This document shows positions 18,126-26,558 of a DNA stretch of 64,000 nucleotides, piece after piece. The DNA is from Saccharomonospora xinjiangensis XJ-54 (GTDB lineage: Bacteria > Actinomycetota > Actinomycetes > Mycobacteriales > Pseudonocardiaceae), in contig NZ_JH636049.1 of the NCBI RefSeq assembly GCF_000258175.1, forward strand, positions 52,221 to 116,220, written 5' to 3'. Numbering within the stretch: the stretch's first letter is position 1; each line of letters opens with the position of its first letter. The notes under the pieces were generated by a model. It saw only the letters and a program-made list of their open reading frames with translations. It searched no databases and was not told the origin of the DNA. The translations under genes were made by a program, and so were the position numbers.

Positions 18126-18493
18126 CAGGAGATGATCTGGTACCGGCGCAGCCAGGATAACCCGTTGAATACGGATGTGTCCGAGTTGTGATTGTGATCG
18201 CCGCTCGCCGGCGACATCCGGTCCCCGCGAGAGACGACCACGATCACCGCACTCCGCTATTCGCCTGCCGGGTCGGCGAAGGTCACCCACCGCTCGCGGA
18301 CCGCGCAAGCCCTTCGATAGGTCGGTGCCGTCCAGCTCGTGCGCGCCGATCGGGTCTTCCGACGGTGTTGGTCCGACCAGGTCGGGCTGGACAGCGCGCC
18401 AGGCACGCGGCGAGACGCGATGTGGGCCGTTCGTGCGGCCTTGGTCGGCAACCGCGTGAACACCGGTGACGCGCGCGTCGCTCGTGGGCCACC
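18126..18493. other. Intergenic stretch without visible gene
   Basis: About 370 bp between divergent genes. All frames give arginine/proline-rich translations with no family resemblance. It presumably holds the promoters of both neighbours, but no clear -35/-10 pair was recognised. Confidence 0.4.
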
Positions 18494-19618
18494 GTGAGGC
18501 TCATGGACCGCCTACTGGATCAGCTCGCGCGACGGCTGCTCATCCAGTGCCGCCCGTCGCAGGCCGAGGCACTCGCCGAGATCGCCGCCGCCCACGACAG
18601 TGGTCTGGTCATCACCGGAGCAACCCCGGAATCCACCGTTCAGACACTGCGTCGCAGGGGCTTCGACGGCCCCATCCTCTGCGACGCCAACCGGTACGCG
18701 GGACGGCGCAGGGTCAGCGCCCGGCGCGGCATCCACCCCGCGTGGTGCAGGCGGCAACAGGCTCTCGGCCTGGTCGCGCTCACCGACTCCGGCTATCTCG
18801 AAGCGCGGGACTGGCAGGGCCTTCGCACGATCCTGCGCGCGGCGGCGACGCAACGGGGGGCCGTCGTCGCCATGCTGCCCCTGTCGGCGCGATGGTTCGC
18901 CACCCGCGCGGTGAGCGACGCCCTCGCAGGCGAAGTGAACACCTACGGCGTTCCCGTCGCGGTGGCCGTCGAACATCCCGCGGACCCGTTCGGAGTCCAG
19001 TACGTGCTCCGCCACTTCCTCGGCCTGGTCAGGGCGACCACCGTGCCGGTGCTGTTGCTGCGCTGCGACGTCTCCGCGATCGGCGCCCTGTGCCACGGGG
19101 TGCACGCCGCCGCCATCGGCACCACGAGCGGGCTCCGCCACCTCTATCCCCTGCTGACGGGCGGCAGGCCGCGTTTTGCCGGGGTTTCGGTCTTCGTCCG
19201 GCATCTGCTCAGCTATCACCGGCTCGACACATGCGACACGGTGCTCGCCGGCACTCCCGACAGCAGTCAGTTCTGGCTCTGCGACTGTGACATCTGCGGA
19301 GGCACGACACCTGCGCGGCTCCGCGCGGCGGACGATCCCCGCACCGTGGCGTTGCACCATTCGCTGCACGCCCAGCTCCTGCTGCACCGCGAGATCTTCG
19401 GGCGGCCACGCACCCCCGACCAGCTCGTAAGCTCCTGGCACGAGACATGCAGCCACGCCCTGTTCGTCCATCGGCAGGTGGCCGACCACGTCGGCCGCTG
19501 GCACACCCCGCTCCACCTCAAGACCTGGTACGCCGTCACCGACGATCCCCTGAACCGCGCCGACATCCCCCGGCAGCCAGCGCGAAGGCTCCACCCCTCG
19601 CCGCAGCCGTCGGACTGA
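18494..19618 (+). CDS. TIM-barrel-like protein with TGT-type zinc motif
   Basis: A 374-residue protein without a confident family. The first 250 residues alternate strands and helices like a TIM barrel (GLVITGATP, GPILCDANRYAG, VVAMLPLSARWF, PVAVAVEHP, VPVLLLRCDVSAIGALC, GVHAAAIGT). Near the C-terminus, CDCDICGG (Cys263, Cys265, Cys268) followed by His288/289/292 matches the C-x-C-x2-C...H zinc site of tRNA-guanine transglycosylases and their DNA-modifying relatives (DpdA). A TGT-like base-exchange role is therefore possible but unproven; no queuosine or 7-deazaguanine synthesis gene is nearby. A GTG (18494) or an ATG (18503) could start it. It is followed by a convergent SUKH-like gene. Confidence 0.55.
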   Translation: MRLMDRLLDQLARRLLIQCRPSQAEALAEIAAAHDSGLVITGATPESTVQTLRRRGFDGPILCDANRYAGRRRVSARRGIHPAWCRRQQALGLVALTDSGYLEARDWQGLRTILRAAATQRGAVVAMLPLSARWFATRAVSDALAGEVNTYGVPVAVAVEHPADPFGVQYVLRHFLGLVRATTVPVLLLRCDVSAIGALCHGVHAAAIGTTSGLRHLYPLLTGGRPRFAGVSVFVRHLLSYHRLDTCDTVLAGTPDSSQFWLCDCDICGGTTPARLRAADDPRTVALHHSLHAQLLLHREIFGRPRTPDQLVSSWHETCSHALFVHRQVADHVGRWHTPLHLKTWYAVTDDPLNRADIPRQPARRLHPSPQPSD

Positions 19619-19647
19619 CGTGTCGCGGTGCCCTCCACCGGCCGGAA

Positions 19648-20265
19648 TCAGCGACTGGAGGCGTCCAGGTCGAGCGCGGCAAGCACATGCTCGAGAAGAG
19701 CATCGGAGGCGAACTCCGAGACCCAGGCGGCGAATCGGCGGGTGTGCTCGGCCAACGCCTTGTCGCTCACACCGCTCACACCGCTGACATCGCTGACATC
19801 GCTGGCATCACTGGCGTTACTGACGTCACTGGCATCGCTGACATCACCGAGTGGCGTGAGCCCGAGGTTCTGCCGCAACCACACGCGGTACCTCTGGCGC
19901 TCGCAGGCGAGACGAGCACGGTCATCAGGGTCGTCAGGCTCGACGGCGAGCAGGCGGAGAAGTTCACGCACATCGTTCGCCTTAACCCGGAGATCGCCCT
20001 CATCGCCGAAGAAGATGACGGGAAGCGTGGCGAGGTCGGTGCGGTCGTCGCAGCGCCACAAGGCGTAGTACGAGCCGGAGGACGTCGCATACGCGAAGGG
20101 AACCAGCCGATCCAGGTAGGCGTCCGGCGCCTCGCCACAGAACCAGTCGAGTTCGTCGTTGTAGGTGAACAGTTCGAATCCGGGTGCGAAGGAACGCCCT
20201 CCAAGACTGTCCTGAAAATCCTTGAGCGCGTTCAGTTCGGGCACGGGCGAGTACGAGCCGCTCAT
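19648..20265 (-). CDS. SUKH (SMI1/KNR4)-like protein with coding minisatellite
   Basis: A 205-residue protein. Its first 130 residues resemble the SUKH fold found in toxin-immunity proteins: FAPGFELFTYNDELDWFCG, VPFAYATSSGSYYALWRCDD, LPVIFFGDEGDLRVKANDV. It is followed by a low-complexity stretch of three-residue units (DVSDASDVSNASD and onward) encoded by a 9-bp tandem repeat, then a charged helix. The ATG at 20265 has AAGGAG five bases upstream; the longer frame is not conserved. No toxin gene is adjacent, so an immunity role is only suggested by the fold. Confidence 0.65.
   Translation of the reverse strand: MSGSYSPVPELNALKDFQDSLGGRSFAPGFELFTYNDELDWFCGEAPDAYLDRLVPFAYATSSGSYYALWRCDDRTDLATLPVIFFGDEGDLRVKANDVRELLRLLAVEPDDPDDRARLACERQRYRVWLRQNLGLTPLGDVSDASDVSNASDASDVSDVSGVSGVSDKALAEHTRRFAAWVSEFASDALLEHVLAALDLDASSR
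19765..19845. repeat. 9-bp tandem repeat inside a coding region
   Basis: Nine consecutive 9-bp units of the form GCTSRCATC (plus-strand reading) with point differences. They lie in frame in the SUKH-like gene and encode a (D/G/N-V/A-S) repeat. Unit length is a multiple of three, so copy-number change would keep the frame. Confidence 0.85.
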
Positions 20266-20443
20266 GAGTACTCCTTCGACGGCGACGCTGATCGGGTAGT
20301 AGACGATCCGCCGACCTGCTCGTCCCGCCCCGAAAAACTCGCACCGGGCCGGTTCCGCGCGGTGGAGCGGTGAGTGGGTCCGGGAAACCCTACCGAGCGA
20401 ACACCAGACACCCTCTACCGCCCACTCCCCCGTGAAAACGACG

Positions 20444-20481
20444 GTGCGGCGGGCCGGACATTGAGATCCGGCCCGCCGCAC
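20444..20481 (-). terminator. Perfect 15-bp hairpin after permease
   Basis: GTGCGGCGGGCCGGA (20444-20458) pairs exactly with 20467-20481 around an 8-nt loop, about 30 bp past the permease stop. Probable intrinsic terminator, without a U-tract. Confidence 0.7.
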
Positions 20482-20511
20482 ACCACGACAATCATCAGTC
20501 CGAAAAGGACA

Positions 20512-22032
20512 TCACTCCGTTGTCGCGCTCGCCTCCGACTCCTCCCGCTGCCTCTTGCCGAGCAACGAATTCCGCTTGCTGTAGACGAAGTAGACGAGCA
20601 CACCGAGCGCCATCCACACCAGGAACCGCAGCCACGTCAGCACGGTCAGGTTCAGCATCAGCCACAGGCACGCGGCGATCGCCAGGATCGGCACCAACGG
20701 AACCCACGGGACCCGGAAGCCGCGCTTGAGGTCCGGCCGCTTCTTCCTCAGCACCAGCACACCGGCCGACACCAGGATGAACGCGAACAGGGTGCCGACG
20801 TTGACCATCTCCTCCAGCTTGCCCGCGTCGAAGAACGTGGCCGCCACGGCCACGACGATGCCGACGAGCACGTTGACGCGCACCGGGGTGCCACGGGAGC
20901 CGGTCTTGGCGAGTTTGCGCGGCAACAGGCCGTCGCGCGCCATCGCGAACAGCACTCGCTGCTGGCCGAGCATCAGCACCATGACCACGGTGGTGAGACC
21001 GGCGAGCGCGCCGACGGAAATGATGTTCGCCGCCCAATCGACACCGTGGAACGAGAAGGCGGTCGCCAGCGTCTTGCGGCCCTCCGGATCGGCATCGGTG
21101 GCCAGCTTCTCGTAGGGCACCATCCCGGCGACGACGAGCGACGTGGCCACGTACAGGACGGTGACGATCGCCAGGGAGCCGAGGATGCCGCGCGGCACGT
21201 TGCGCTGCGGGTTGCGGGTCTCCTCCGCGGTCGTGGCGACGACGTCGAAACCAATGAAGGCGAAGAACACCAGCGACGCACCGGCCAGCAGACCGAACGC
21301 ACCGTAGACGCTGCCGGAACCACCGGCGAGCACGGAGAACAGCGACTGCTCCACGCCGGTGCCCGCGTCGCCAGCCTCGGACGCAGGCGGGATGAACGGC
21401 GTGTAGTTGTCCGGGCTGATGTAGGCGATTCCCATGAAGATGACGAAGAGAATGATCACAACCTTCAACGCCGTGATCACGAGGCTGAACCGCGACGACA
21501 GCTTCGTGCCGAGGGTCAGCAAAGTGGCCAGGACGACGATCAGCAGCAGCGATCCCCAGTCAACCCCGATGCCACCGATCTCCACGGTCGTGGCGACCCC
21601 CGCACCGAAGAGGGTCACCAGCACCTCTTGCAGGTAGACCGACCATCCCTTGGCGACGGCGGCGGCAGCGACCGAGAACTCCAGCACGAGATCCCAGCCG
21701 ATGATCCACGCGAGGAACTCGCCGAACGTCGCATACGAGAACGTGTACGCGCTGCCCGCGACGGGCACGGTGGAGGCGAATTCGGCGTAACACAGCGCCG
21801 CGAGCGCACAGGCGACACCCGCGAAGACGAACGCGAGCGCCACCGAGGGGCCCGAGATGTCGCCCGCGGTCCGCGCGGTCAGGGTGAAGATACCGGCGCC
21901 GATCATCACGGCGACACCGAAGACCATCAGGTCCCACGCGCCGAGGTTCCGCCGGAGCCGCGTATCTGGCTCGTCGGTGTCTGCGATCGATTGCTCGACG
22001 GATTTCGTCCGCCAGATACCGTTGCCCGGCAC
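20512..22032 (-). CDS. APC-superfamily amino acid permease (cationic amino acid transporter type)
   Basis: A 506-residue cytoplasmic-membrane transporter with 12-14 helices. The first helix has the substrate-binding MIGAGIFTLT glycine motif; further family blocks are YAEFASTVPVAGSAYTFSY, IIGWDLVLEFSVAAAAVAKGW, FFAFIGFDVVATTAEETRNPQRNVPRGI, and GTLFAFILVSAGVLVLRKKRPDLKRGF. This is the CAT/YfnA-like branch that takes up amino acids, often basic ones; the substrate is not decided by sequence. The GTG at 22032 has a strong AAGGAGG seven bases upstream. Monocistronic, followed by a strong hairpin. Confidence 0.9.
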   Translation of the reverse strand: MPGNGIWRTKSVEQSIADTDEPDTRLRRNLGAWDLMVFGVAVMIGAGIFTLTARTAGDISGPSVALAFVFAGVACALAALCYAEFASTVPVAGSAYTFSYATFGEFLAWIIGWDLVLEFSVAAAAVAKGWSVYLQEVLVTLFGAGVATTVEIGGIGVDWGSLLLIVVLATLLTLGTKLSSRFSLVITALKVVIILFVIFMGIAYISPDNYTPFIPPASEAGDAGTGVEQSLFSVLAGGSGSVYGAFGLLAGASLVFFAFIGFDVVATTAEETRNPQRNVPRGILGSLAIVTVLYVATSLVVAGMVPYEKLATDADPEGRKTLATAFSFHGVDWAANIISVGALAGLTTVVMVLMLGQQRVLFAMARDGLLPRKLAKTGSRGTPVRVNVLVGIVVAVAATFFDAGKLEEMVNVGTLFAFILVSAGVLVLRKKRPDLKRGFRVPWVPLVPILAIAACLWLMLNLTVLTWLRFLVWMALGVLVYFVYSKRNSLLGKRQREESEASATTE

Positions 22033-22592
22033 GGTTTCCTCCTTGAAACGCCTGGGTTGCAGGGTTGGGGGCAAACCTAACCCCTTGCAGTGGGCGGCGC
22101 CAGGATCAACTGGTGATCTCGGCGGCCTGTCCGGCTGACAAGTGTGGCCTATGCAATTCCGCCCTCACATCGGGTGCCCCGCTGCACGGAAAGTGACGGA
22201 ATGACTACGGAGCGCGGTGCCGTTGACTGTCCTGATAGGTCTGTCAACGAACCCGATTCATGGAAGAGCCGTTTCAGCGAACCCAACGACAGCGAGCCGA
22301 GAGCCATCGGCGATCGGCGCGGCACACGCCGAATCCCGCACCCGGAGTCTCAGCGTTCCAGGATTGTCACCACTCCACTCCGGAGTTCGCGCCCGGTGAC
22401 GCCGGAGTACCGGCGCCGGCTTGCCCGTGCCGCCTCGGGGTCAGGCGCGAACTCGAACCATACCCACGCCCGGCCGGAACGACGAACACCGGTGTCGCGC
22501 CGCATCGCGCACACCTGATTCGCGCACGACGGTTCCGTCGCTTTCCCCCGCGCGGTCTCACCTGTCTCGCACCACGCCGATGCCGCGTTCGG
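22033..22592. other. Intergenic region without convincing gene
   Basis: About 560 bp between the permease start and the NmtR-like gene stop. Short frames exist in several registers, all rich in Arg/Pro/Ser and without recognisable motifs. The part next to 22033-22150 should contain the permease promoter. Nothing else identified. Confidence 0.4.
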
Positions 22593-22979
22593 TCAAGCAC
22601 TGTGACCGTGCGCGGTGGGACGCCGAGCGGCGGGCTGGTCTTCGCGAAGCCCCAGCCGGAGGTGCTCGATGTGGTAGACGGCCTCGTCGAGCAGCATCGC
22701 GACGTGGCTGTCGTAGAGGCTGTAGACGATGTTGCGGCCCTGCCGGGTGCCGGTGACCAGCCCGAGGTTGCGCAGGAGCCGAAGTTGGTGCGACACGGCG
22801 GAGGTCTCCATGCCGATGTCGTCGGCCAGGTCTGTCACCGCGCGGGCCCCGGCTCGCAGCCGGGTGAGAATCAGCAGGCGGCTCGGCGTGGCGAGCGCCT
22901 GCAAGGTCGCTGCCACTGCGGTGGCGTCCTCCGCCGTCAGGCGAGCGGGCGGCACATGGCCCGGCGGTTGGTGACCCAT
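22593..22979 (-). CDS. nmtR: NmtR-like nickel/cobalt-sensing ArsR repressor
   Basis: A 128-residue ArsR/SmtB repressor closely resembling Mycobacterium tuberculosis NmtR. The winged helix carries LQALATPSRLLILTRLRAG and SAVSHQLRLLRNLGLV. The C-terminal helix has Asp90, His92, His103 and His106 in DSHVAMLLDEAVYHIEH, the alpha-5 metal site of CzrA/NmtR proteins. The N-terminus begins MGH, where NmtR uses the N-terminal residues as extra Ni/Co ligands, and the tail has further histidines. It would repress the divergent MFS gene until Ni(II) or Co(II) binds. The ATG start conserves the MGH end. Confidence 0.88.
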   Translation of the reverse strand: MGHQPPGHVPPARLTAEDATAVAATLQALATPSRLLILTRLRAGARAVTDLADDIGMETSAVSHQLRLLRNLGLVTGTRQGRNIVYSLYDSHVAMLLDEAVYHIEHLRLGLREDQPAARRPTAHGHSA

Positions 22980-23005
22980 GGCAGGAGTCTAGCGACCAAA
23001 GACAG

Positions 23006-23033
23006 TTGAACACCTCTTCAAGCGTTCTGTTAT
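23006..23033 (+). promoter_or_regulatory. ArsR-type operator over a promoter
   Basis: TTGAA (23006-23010) and TTCAA (23017-23021) form an inverted repeat with a 6-bp centre, the usual ArsR/SmtB layout. TTGAAC also serves as a -35 candidate, with TGTTAT at 23028-23033 as -10 (16-bp spacing). Initiation would then fall at about 23040-23043, at the GTG of the MFS gene. Confidence 0.55.
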
Positions 23034-23042
23034 CGTGCCGGC

Positions 23043-24278
23043 GTGATCGTGCGCAATGACTCGCCCCGGGCGTCGCTGTTCGGCAACCGGGACTACTGGC
23101 ACCTCTTCGGCGCACAGGTGGTGGCCCTGTTCGGAACGGGGCTGACCACGGTGGCACTCGGGCTGCTCGCCTACGAGCTGGCAGGCGAAAGGGCGGGCGC
23201 CGTGCTGGGGACGGCGCTGGCGCTCAAGATGGTCGTCTACGTGACGATCGCTCCCGTCGCCGGTGCGTTCGCGGACAGGGTGCCGAGGCGAGCACTACTG
23301 GTGACGCTGGATTCGGTGCGAGCGGCGTCGGTGCTCGCGCTGCCGTTCGTGACCGAGATCTGGCAGGTCTACGTGCTGATCGTCGTTTTGCAGTCGGCGT
23401 CGGCGGCGTTCACGCCGACGTTCCAGGCCGTGCTGCCCGACATCCTCCCCGATGAACGCGACTACACCAGGGCGCTGTCGGCGTCCCAGCTCGCGTCGAG
23501 CATGGAGACGCTGCTCAGCCCGATGCTCGCCGCCGCACTGCTGAGTGTGCTGAGCTTCCACTGGCTGTTCACCGGCACCACGGCCGGATTCCTGGTCTCG
23601 GCACTCTTGGTGGTCACCGCGCGGGTCCCCCGCGCCAGGCGCTCCGCACGGACCGGCCTCGCCGACCGCCTCTCCGCAGGAGCCCGGATCTTCCTTACCA
23701 CGCCGAGGCTGCGCGGGGTGCTCGCGCTAAACCTCGCGGTGGCCGGTGCCGGCGCGATGGTCATGGTCAACACCGTCAACTACACGCGGGACGCCCTCGG
23801 CCGCGGTGACGCCGACGTCGCCCTCCTGCTCGGCGCCCACGGCGCGGGGACCATCCTCGTCGCGCTCGCACTGCCACCCGTGCTGGACCGGTTCCCGGAG
23901 CGGCGGATCATGCTCACCGGCTCCGCGGCCCTCTGCACCGGCGTGGTCGCCGCCGTCGCGCTGTCAAGCGCGCACTCCGGCGACTGGCGGTGGCCTGCCG
24001 TCGTGCTGGTGTGGGCCGTGGTCGGCACTGGCACGGGCCTGGTGCTCACTCCCATCGGCCGGGTCCTGCGCCGCTCCGCCGACGACGCCGACCGGCCCGC
24101 CGTGTTCGCGGCGCAGTTCTCCCTGTCCCACGCCTGCTGGCTGCTGAGCTACCCGATCGCCGGATGGCTCGTCACCGCGAGCGGCTTCACCCGAGGCTGG
24201 CTCGCCCTGTCCCTGCTCACCGTCGTCGGCACCGTCGCGGCGACCCGCCTCTGGCCCCGAACCGACCAGCCCGGGTAA
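23043..24278 (+). CDS. MFS transporter, probable metal (Ni/Co) efflux
   Basis: A 411-residue, 12-helix MFS permease of the EntS/NreB-like group. It starts with the conserved LFGNRDYWHLFGAQVVALFGTGLTTVALGLLAYEL helix region and has the loop 2-3 motif GAFADRVPRRALL and PTFQAVLPDILPDERDY. Its divergent partner is an NmtR-like Ni/Co sensor and the space between them contains an ArsR operator, so nickel or cobalt export is the best guess. In M. tuberculosis the NmtR target is a P-type ATPase, so the pairing with an MFS pump differs. The GTG start coincides with the predicted transcript start, suggesting a leaderless mRNA. Confidence 0.82.
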   Translation: MIVRNDSPRASLFGNRDYWHLFGAQVVALFGTGLTTVALGLLAYELAGERAGAVLGTALALKMVVYVTIAPVAGAFADRVPRRALLVTLDSVRAASVLALPFVTEIWQVYVLIVVLQSASAAFTPTFQAVLPDILPDERDYTRALSASQLASSMETLLSPMLAAALLSVLSFHWLFTGTTAGFLVSALLVVTARVPRARRSARTGLADRLSAGARIFLTTPRLRGVLALNLAVAGAGAMVMVNTVNYTRDALGRGDADVALLLGAHGAGTILVALALPPVLDRFPERRIMLTGSAALCTGVVAAVALSSAHSGDWRWPAVVLVWAVVGTGTGLVLTPIGRVLRRSADDADRPAVFAAQFSLSHACWLLSYPIAGWLVTASGFTRGWLALSLLTVVGTVAATRLWPRTDQPG

Positions 24279-24287
24279 AACCCACCG

Positions 24288-24350
24288 GCGTGTCCGCACC
24301 TCCCGCACGCGTGTCCGCACCTCCCGCACGCGTGTCCGCACCTCCCGGCG
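24288..24350. repeat. Three 21-bp tandem repeats with hairpin potential
   Basis: Units start at 24288, 24309 and 24330, each beginning CGTGTCCGCACCTCCC; the third diverges at its end. The core GTGTCCGC of the last unit can pair with GCGGACAC at 24349-24356, and GCGGACAC recurs twice more downstream before the convergent peptidase gene stops at 24457. It lies just past the MFS stop and probably acts as a terminator region. Confidence 0.75.
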
Positions 24351-24456
24351 CGGACACGCCGACCCCACGTACCGAAACTGCCAACACTTGTGCATACCCT
24401 GCGGACACGTGTGCACAGACTGCCAACGACCGCACGCAAGCTGCGGACACGAAGTA

Positions 24457-25476
24457 CTACCGCACCCGCTCGTCCACCATGGCGAGGATGTCGTCCTCCT
24501 GCGCAGAGAGCCACGAGACTGTGGCACCCGCAAGCTGGAGCGCCCCGATGCCTGCGCTTTCCACGAACAACCGGCGCATCGCCGCCGCTCGCTCGTCCGA
24601 CGGCGGGTGGTCCGTGACGATCAGACCCTCGGGAATGTCGTTGACCTCGTTGCGCACCCTGGTCACGAGGTGATCGATGGCGAAGAAGACGAACGGCCCC
24701 GCGAGCGCGAGGTTGACTTGAACCTGGTCCCCAGGATCGAGGCCGCGTAGCACGAGCAGAGCACCGATCTCGTCGGCCTCGAACTCCTGAGGACGCGTCT
24801 TGCGGATCAACTCGCCATGTTCCGCGTTCGTCTGGGACGCGTCGAGGTGGCCCGCGAGGAGGTGCCCCAGCTCGTGGCTGATGACGAATCGTTCGGTCGC
24901 ACGGGTCAGCGCGAACCCCATGGCCGCCGTGGTGTCCTGGGTTATCCGTCCGCCGAGCCGGGAATCACCGAGGAAGACGTACGCGATGACGGCATTCGCG
25001 ATGGTGGAACGCGCCTCGTCCCTGCGGCGGGTCAGCTCGGCGGTGGGCTCCTCGAACCTGACCCGCCGATCGTCGTCCCTGGTGAACGGGACCAGCGAAA
25101 GAGCCCAGCACTTGGCAACCTCGTGCACAAGTGCCGCCAGGCCGGTATTGACCAGGATCAGCGTCCCGCCCGACACGGCACACGCCTGGGCGTTGAAGGA
25201 GTTGTGAGGATACTCGCCGACGAACACGGGTGTGGGCAGTGGTAAGCCGCTGCGTTCAACAACGGCGAGGAGCTCGGCGCTGAGGCCGTCGAACAGGCCC
25301 TCGTCGGGGAACGCGAGGGTGCCGTCGCGGATCGATGCCGCGAGACCGGCGAACAGCTGGCGCTCCTCCGGAGCCATGCGCTCGATCCTGCGCAGCAACT
25401 CCTCGGGCGTGCCTAGACCGCTGCGCAGCCCGCGCTGGGTCAACAGCGCGCGGTACTGCTCCCGTAGCGAGGTCAT
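24457..25476 (-). CDS. Cytosolic zinc metallopeptidase-like protein (HELGH)
   Basis: A 339-residue protein with a gluzincin-type zinc site: HELGH at residues 201-205 in FVISHELGHLLAGHLD, and a third ligand candidate in EFEADEIGALL about 30 residues later, resembling M48-type enzymes. The C-terminal part carries DHPPSDERAAAMRRL, a motif also common after M48-like cores. There is no convincing signal peptide or membrane helix except the weak segment LALAGPFVFFAIDHLV, so it is likely cytosolic. Its ATG overlaps the TPR gene's stop (ATGA), implying coupled translation. Last gene of a three-gene operon. Substrate unknown. Confidence 0.75.
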   Translation of the reverse strand: MTSLREQYRALLTQRGLRSGLGTPEELLRRIERMAPEERQLFAGLAASIRDGTLAFPDEGLFDGLSAELLAVVERSGLPLPTPVFVGEYPHNSFNAQACAVSGGTLILVNTGLAALVHEVAKCWALSLVPFTRDDDRRVRFEEPTAELTRRRDEARSTIANAVIAYVFLGDSRLGGRITQDTTAAMGFALTRATERFVISHELGHLLAGHLDASQTNAEHGELIRKTRPQEFEADEIGALLVLRGLDPGDQVQVNLALAGPFVFFAIDHLVTRVRNEVNDIPEGLIVTDHPPSDERAAAMRRLFVESAGIGALQLAGATVSWLSAQEDDILAMVDERVR

Positions 25477-26540
25477 CGACCCGGCTGCCACATCTTGCTG
25501 GCCGTGCACCGGTAGACGCGAGCACGCTCCGCGAGGTCCTTCTCCGGCGATCTCGCCGCGATGCGGTAGAACGCCTTGGCCTTTCTGAGGCGGCCCCCGC
25601 GTTCCCAGGCGCGGCCGAGGTTGAACGCGGCGCTGGCCCGCACGCGCTTATCCTTCGATGTGAAGGCGTACGCCCACAGCTCGCGAGCCCGTTCCCAGCG
25701 GCCTGCTGCCTCCTCCAGCGCGCCCAGGTTGATCGCGGCCTCGGTGGATCCCTCCAAGCCGAGGTCCACCGCCAGCGCGTACATGTCGCGCGCTTCGACG
25801 GTGCGGCGCCGCTCTTCGAGCAGCGTTCCGCACTGGAACGCGGCCATGCCGCTCACGAAGTCGATCTCGCAGGCGAGGCAGTCCTTGAACGCGGCCTGGG
25901 CCCCGTCCGCATCTCCCAGTTCCCTGAGCGAGAGACCGACCTGGAACAGAGCAGCCGCGCGCACCTCCCGCACCGTCGTCTCCGAGGCTCTGCGGTAACT
26001 CCGGGCTGCCGCAGCGACGTCTCCCTCCTCGGTGTCGAGCATGCCCAGCCGGAAGCCCGCATGGGCGCGTACCTCCTGATCGTTCGATCCGGCAGCGATA
26101 CCGAACGCCCGCCGCGCCAGTGTGTGGTCTCCTCGCTCGTGGGCTCGCCGTCCCTCATCGAAAGCGATGACCGCGATGGCCTCGTTGAACTGCCTCGTCA
26201 ACGCCGCGCAGCGATCACGGCGCGACATGCCGTGAGATCGGGAGACCTGCCCGCGCAGGGCTTCGGTCACGTCGTGCACCGAACGGTATGCGCCGTCGTG
26301 CTCGGCGAAGAACCGCTCGAATCCGGGCGCAGGAGCCGCCCCACGATTCCACGTCCCCTCCCGCAACGTCGGCACGTCGGTCTCGTCAGCGAGGAGCGTG
26401 TAGCCCTCGACTTTTTCCCCACACAGCGGGCACGTCATGCCGGAAACACCGCGTGCGAACTGTGCCAGTTCTGTCGGGCCGTTCAGGACATCGAAATCGA
26501 CGCAGTGGAAGCAATTCGTCGAGAGTGCGCCGAAGATCAT
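25473..26540 (-). CDS. TPR protein with N-terminal zinc ribbon
   Basis: A 355-residue protein. The N-terminus holds two Cys pairs (Cys10/Cys13 and Cys37/Cys40, the latter in MTCPLCGEKVEGY) spaced like a zinc ribbon. From about residue 120 it is built of tetratricopeptide/Sel1-like repeats of about 35 residues (ARRAFGIAAGSNDQEVRAHA, AAFKDCLACEIDFVSGMAAF, AINLGALEEAAGRWERAREL, AFNLGRAWERGGRLRKAKAF). TPRs are protein-binding scaffolds, so it may present substrates to the coupled peptidase downstream; that is inference. The stop overlaps the peptidase start by four bases and the gene follows a small protein by 18 bp. Confidence 0.75.
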   Translation of the reverse strand: MIFGALSTNCFHCVDFDVLNGPTELAQFARGVSGMTCPLCGEKVEGYTLLADETDVPTLREGTWNRGAAPAPGFERFFAEHDGAYRSVHDVTEALRGQVSRSHGMSRRDRCAALTRQFNEAIAVIAFDEGRRAHERGDHTLARRAFGIAAGSNDQEVRAHAGFRLGMLDTEEGDVAAAARSYRRASETTVREVRAAALFQVGLSLRELGDADGAQAAFKDCLACEIDFVSGMAAFQCGTLLEERRRTVEARDMYALAVDLGLEGSTEAAINLGALEEAAGRWERARELWAYAFTSKDKRVRASAAFNLGRAWERGGRLRKAKAFYRIAARSPEKDLAERARVYRCTASKMWQPGR

Positions 26541-26558
26541 GTTCGCTCCACTGGCGTG

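Noticed and set aside
19765..19845. Possible CRISPR array
   Set aside because: Contiguous 9-bp units with no spacers, in frame in a coding region; no cas genes.
24288..24350. Possible CRISPR array
   Set aside because: 21-bp units abut without spacers and no cas genes are present.
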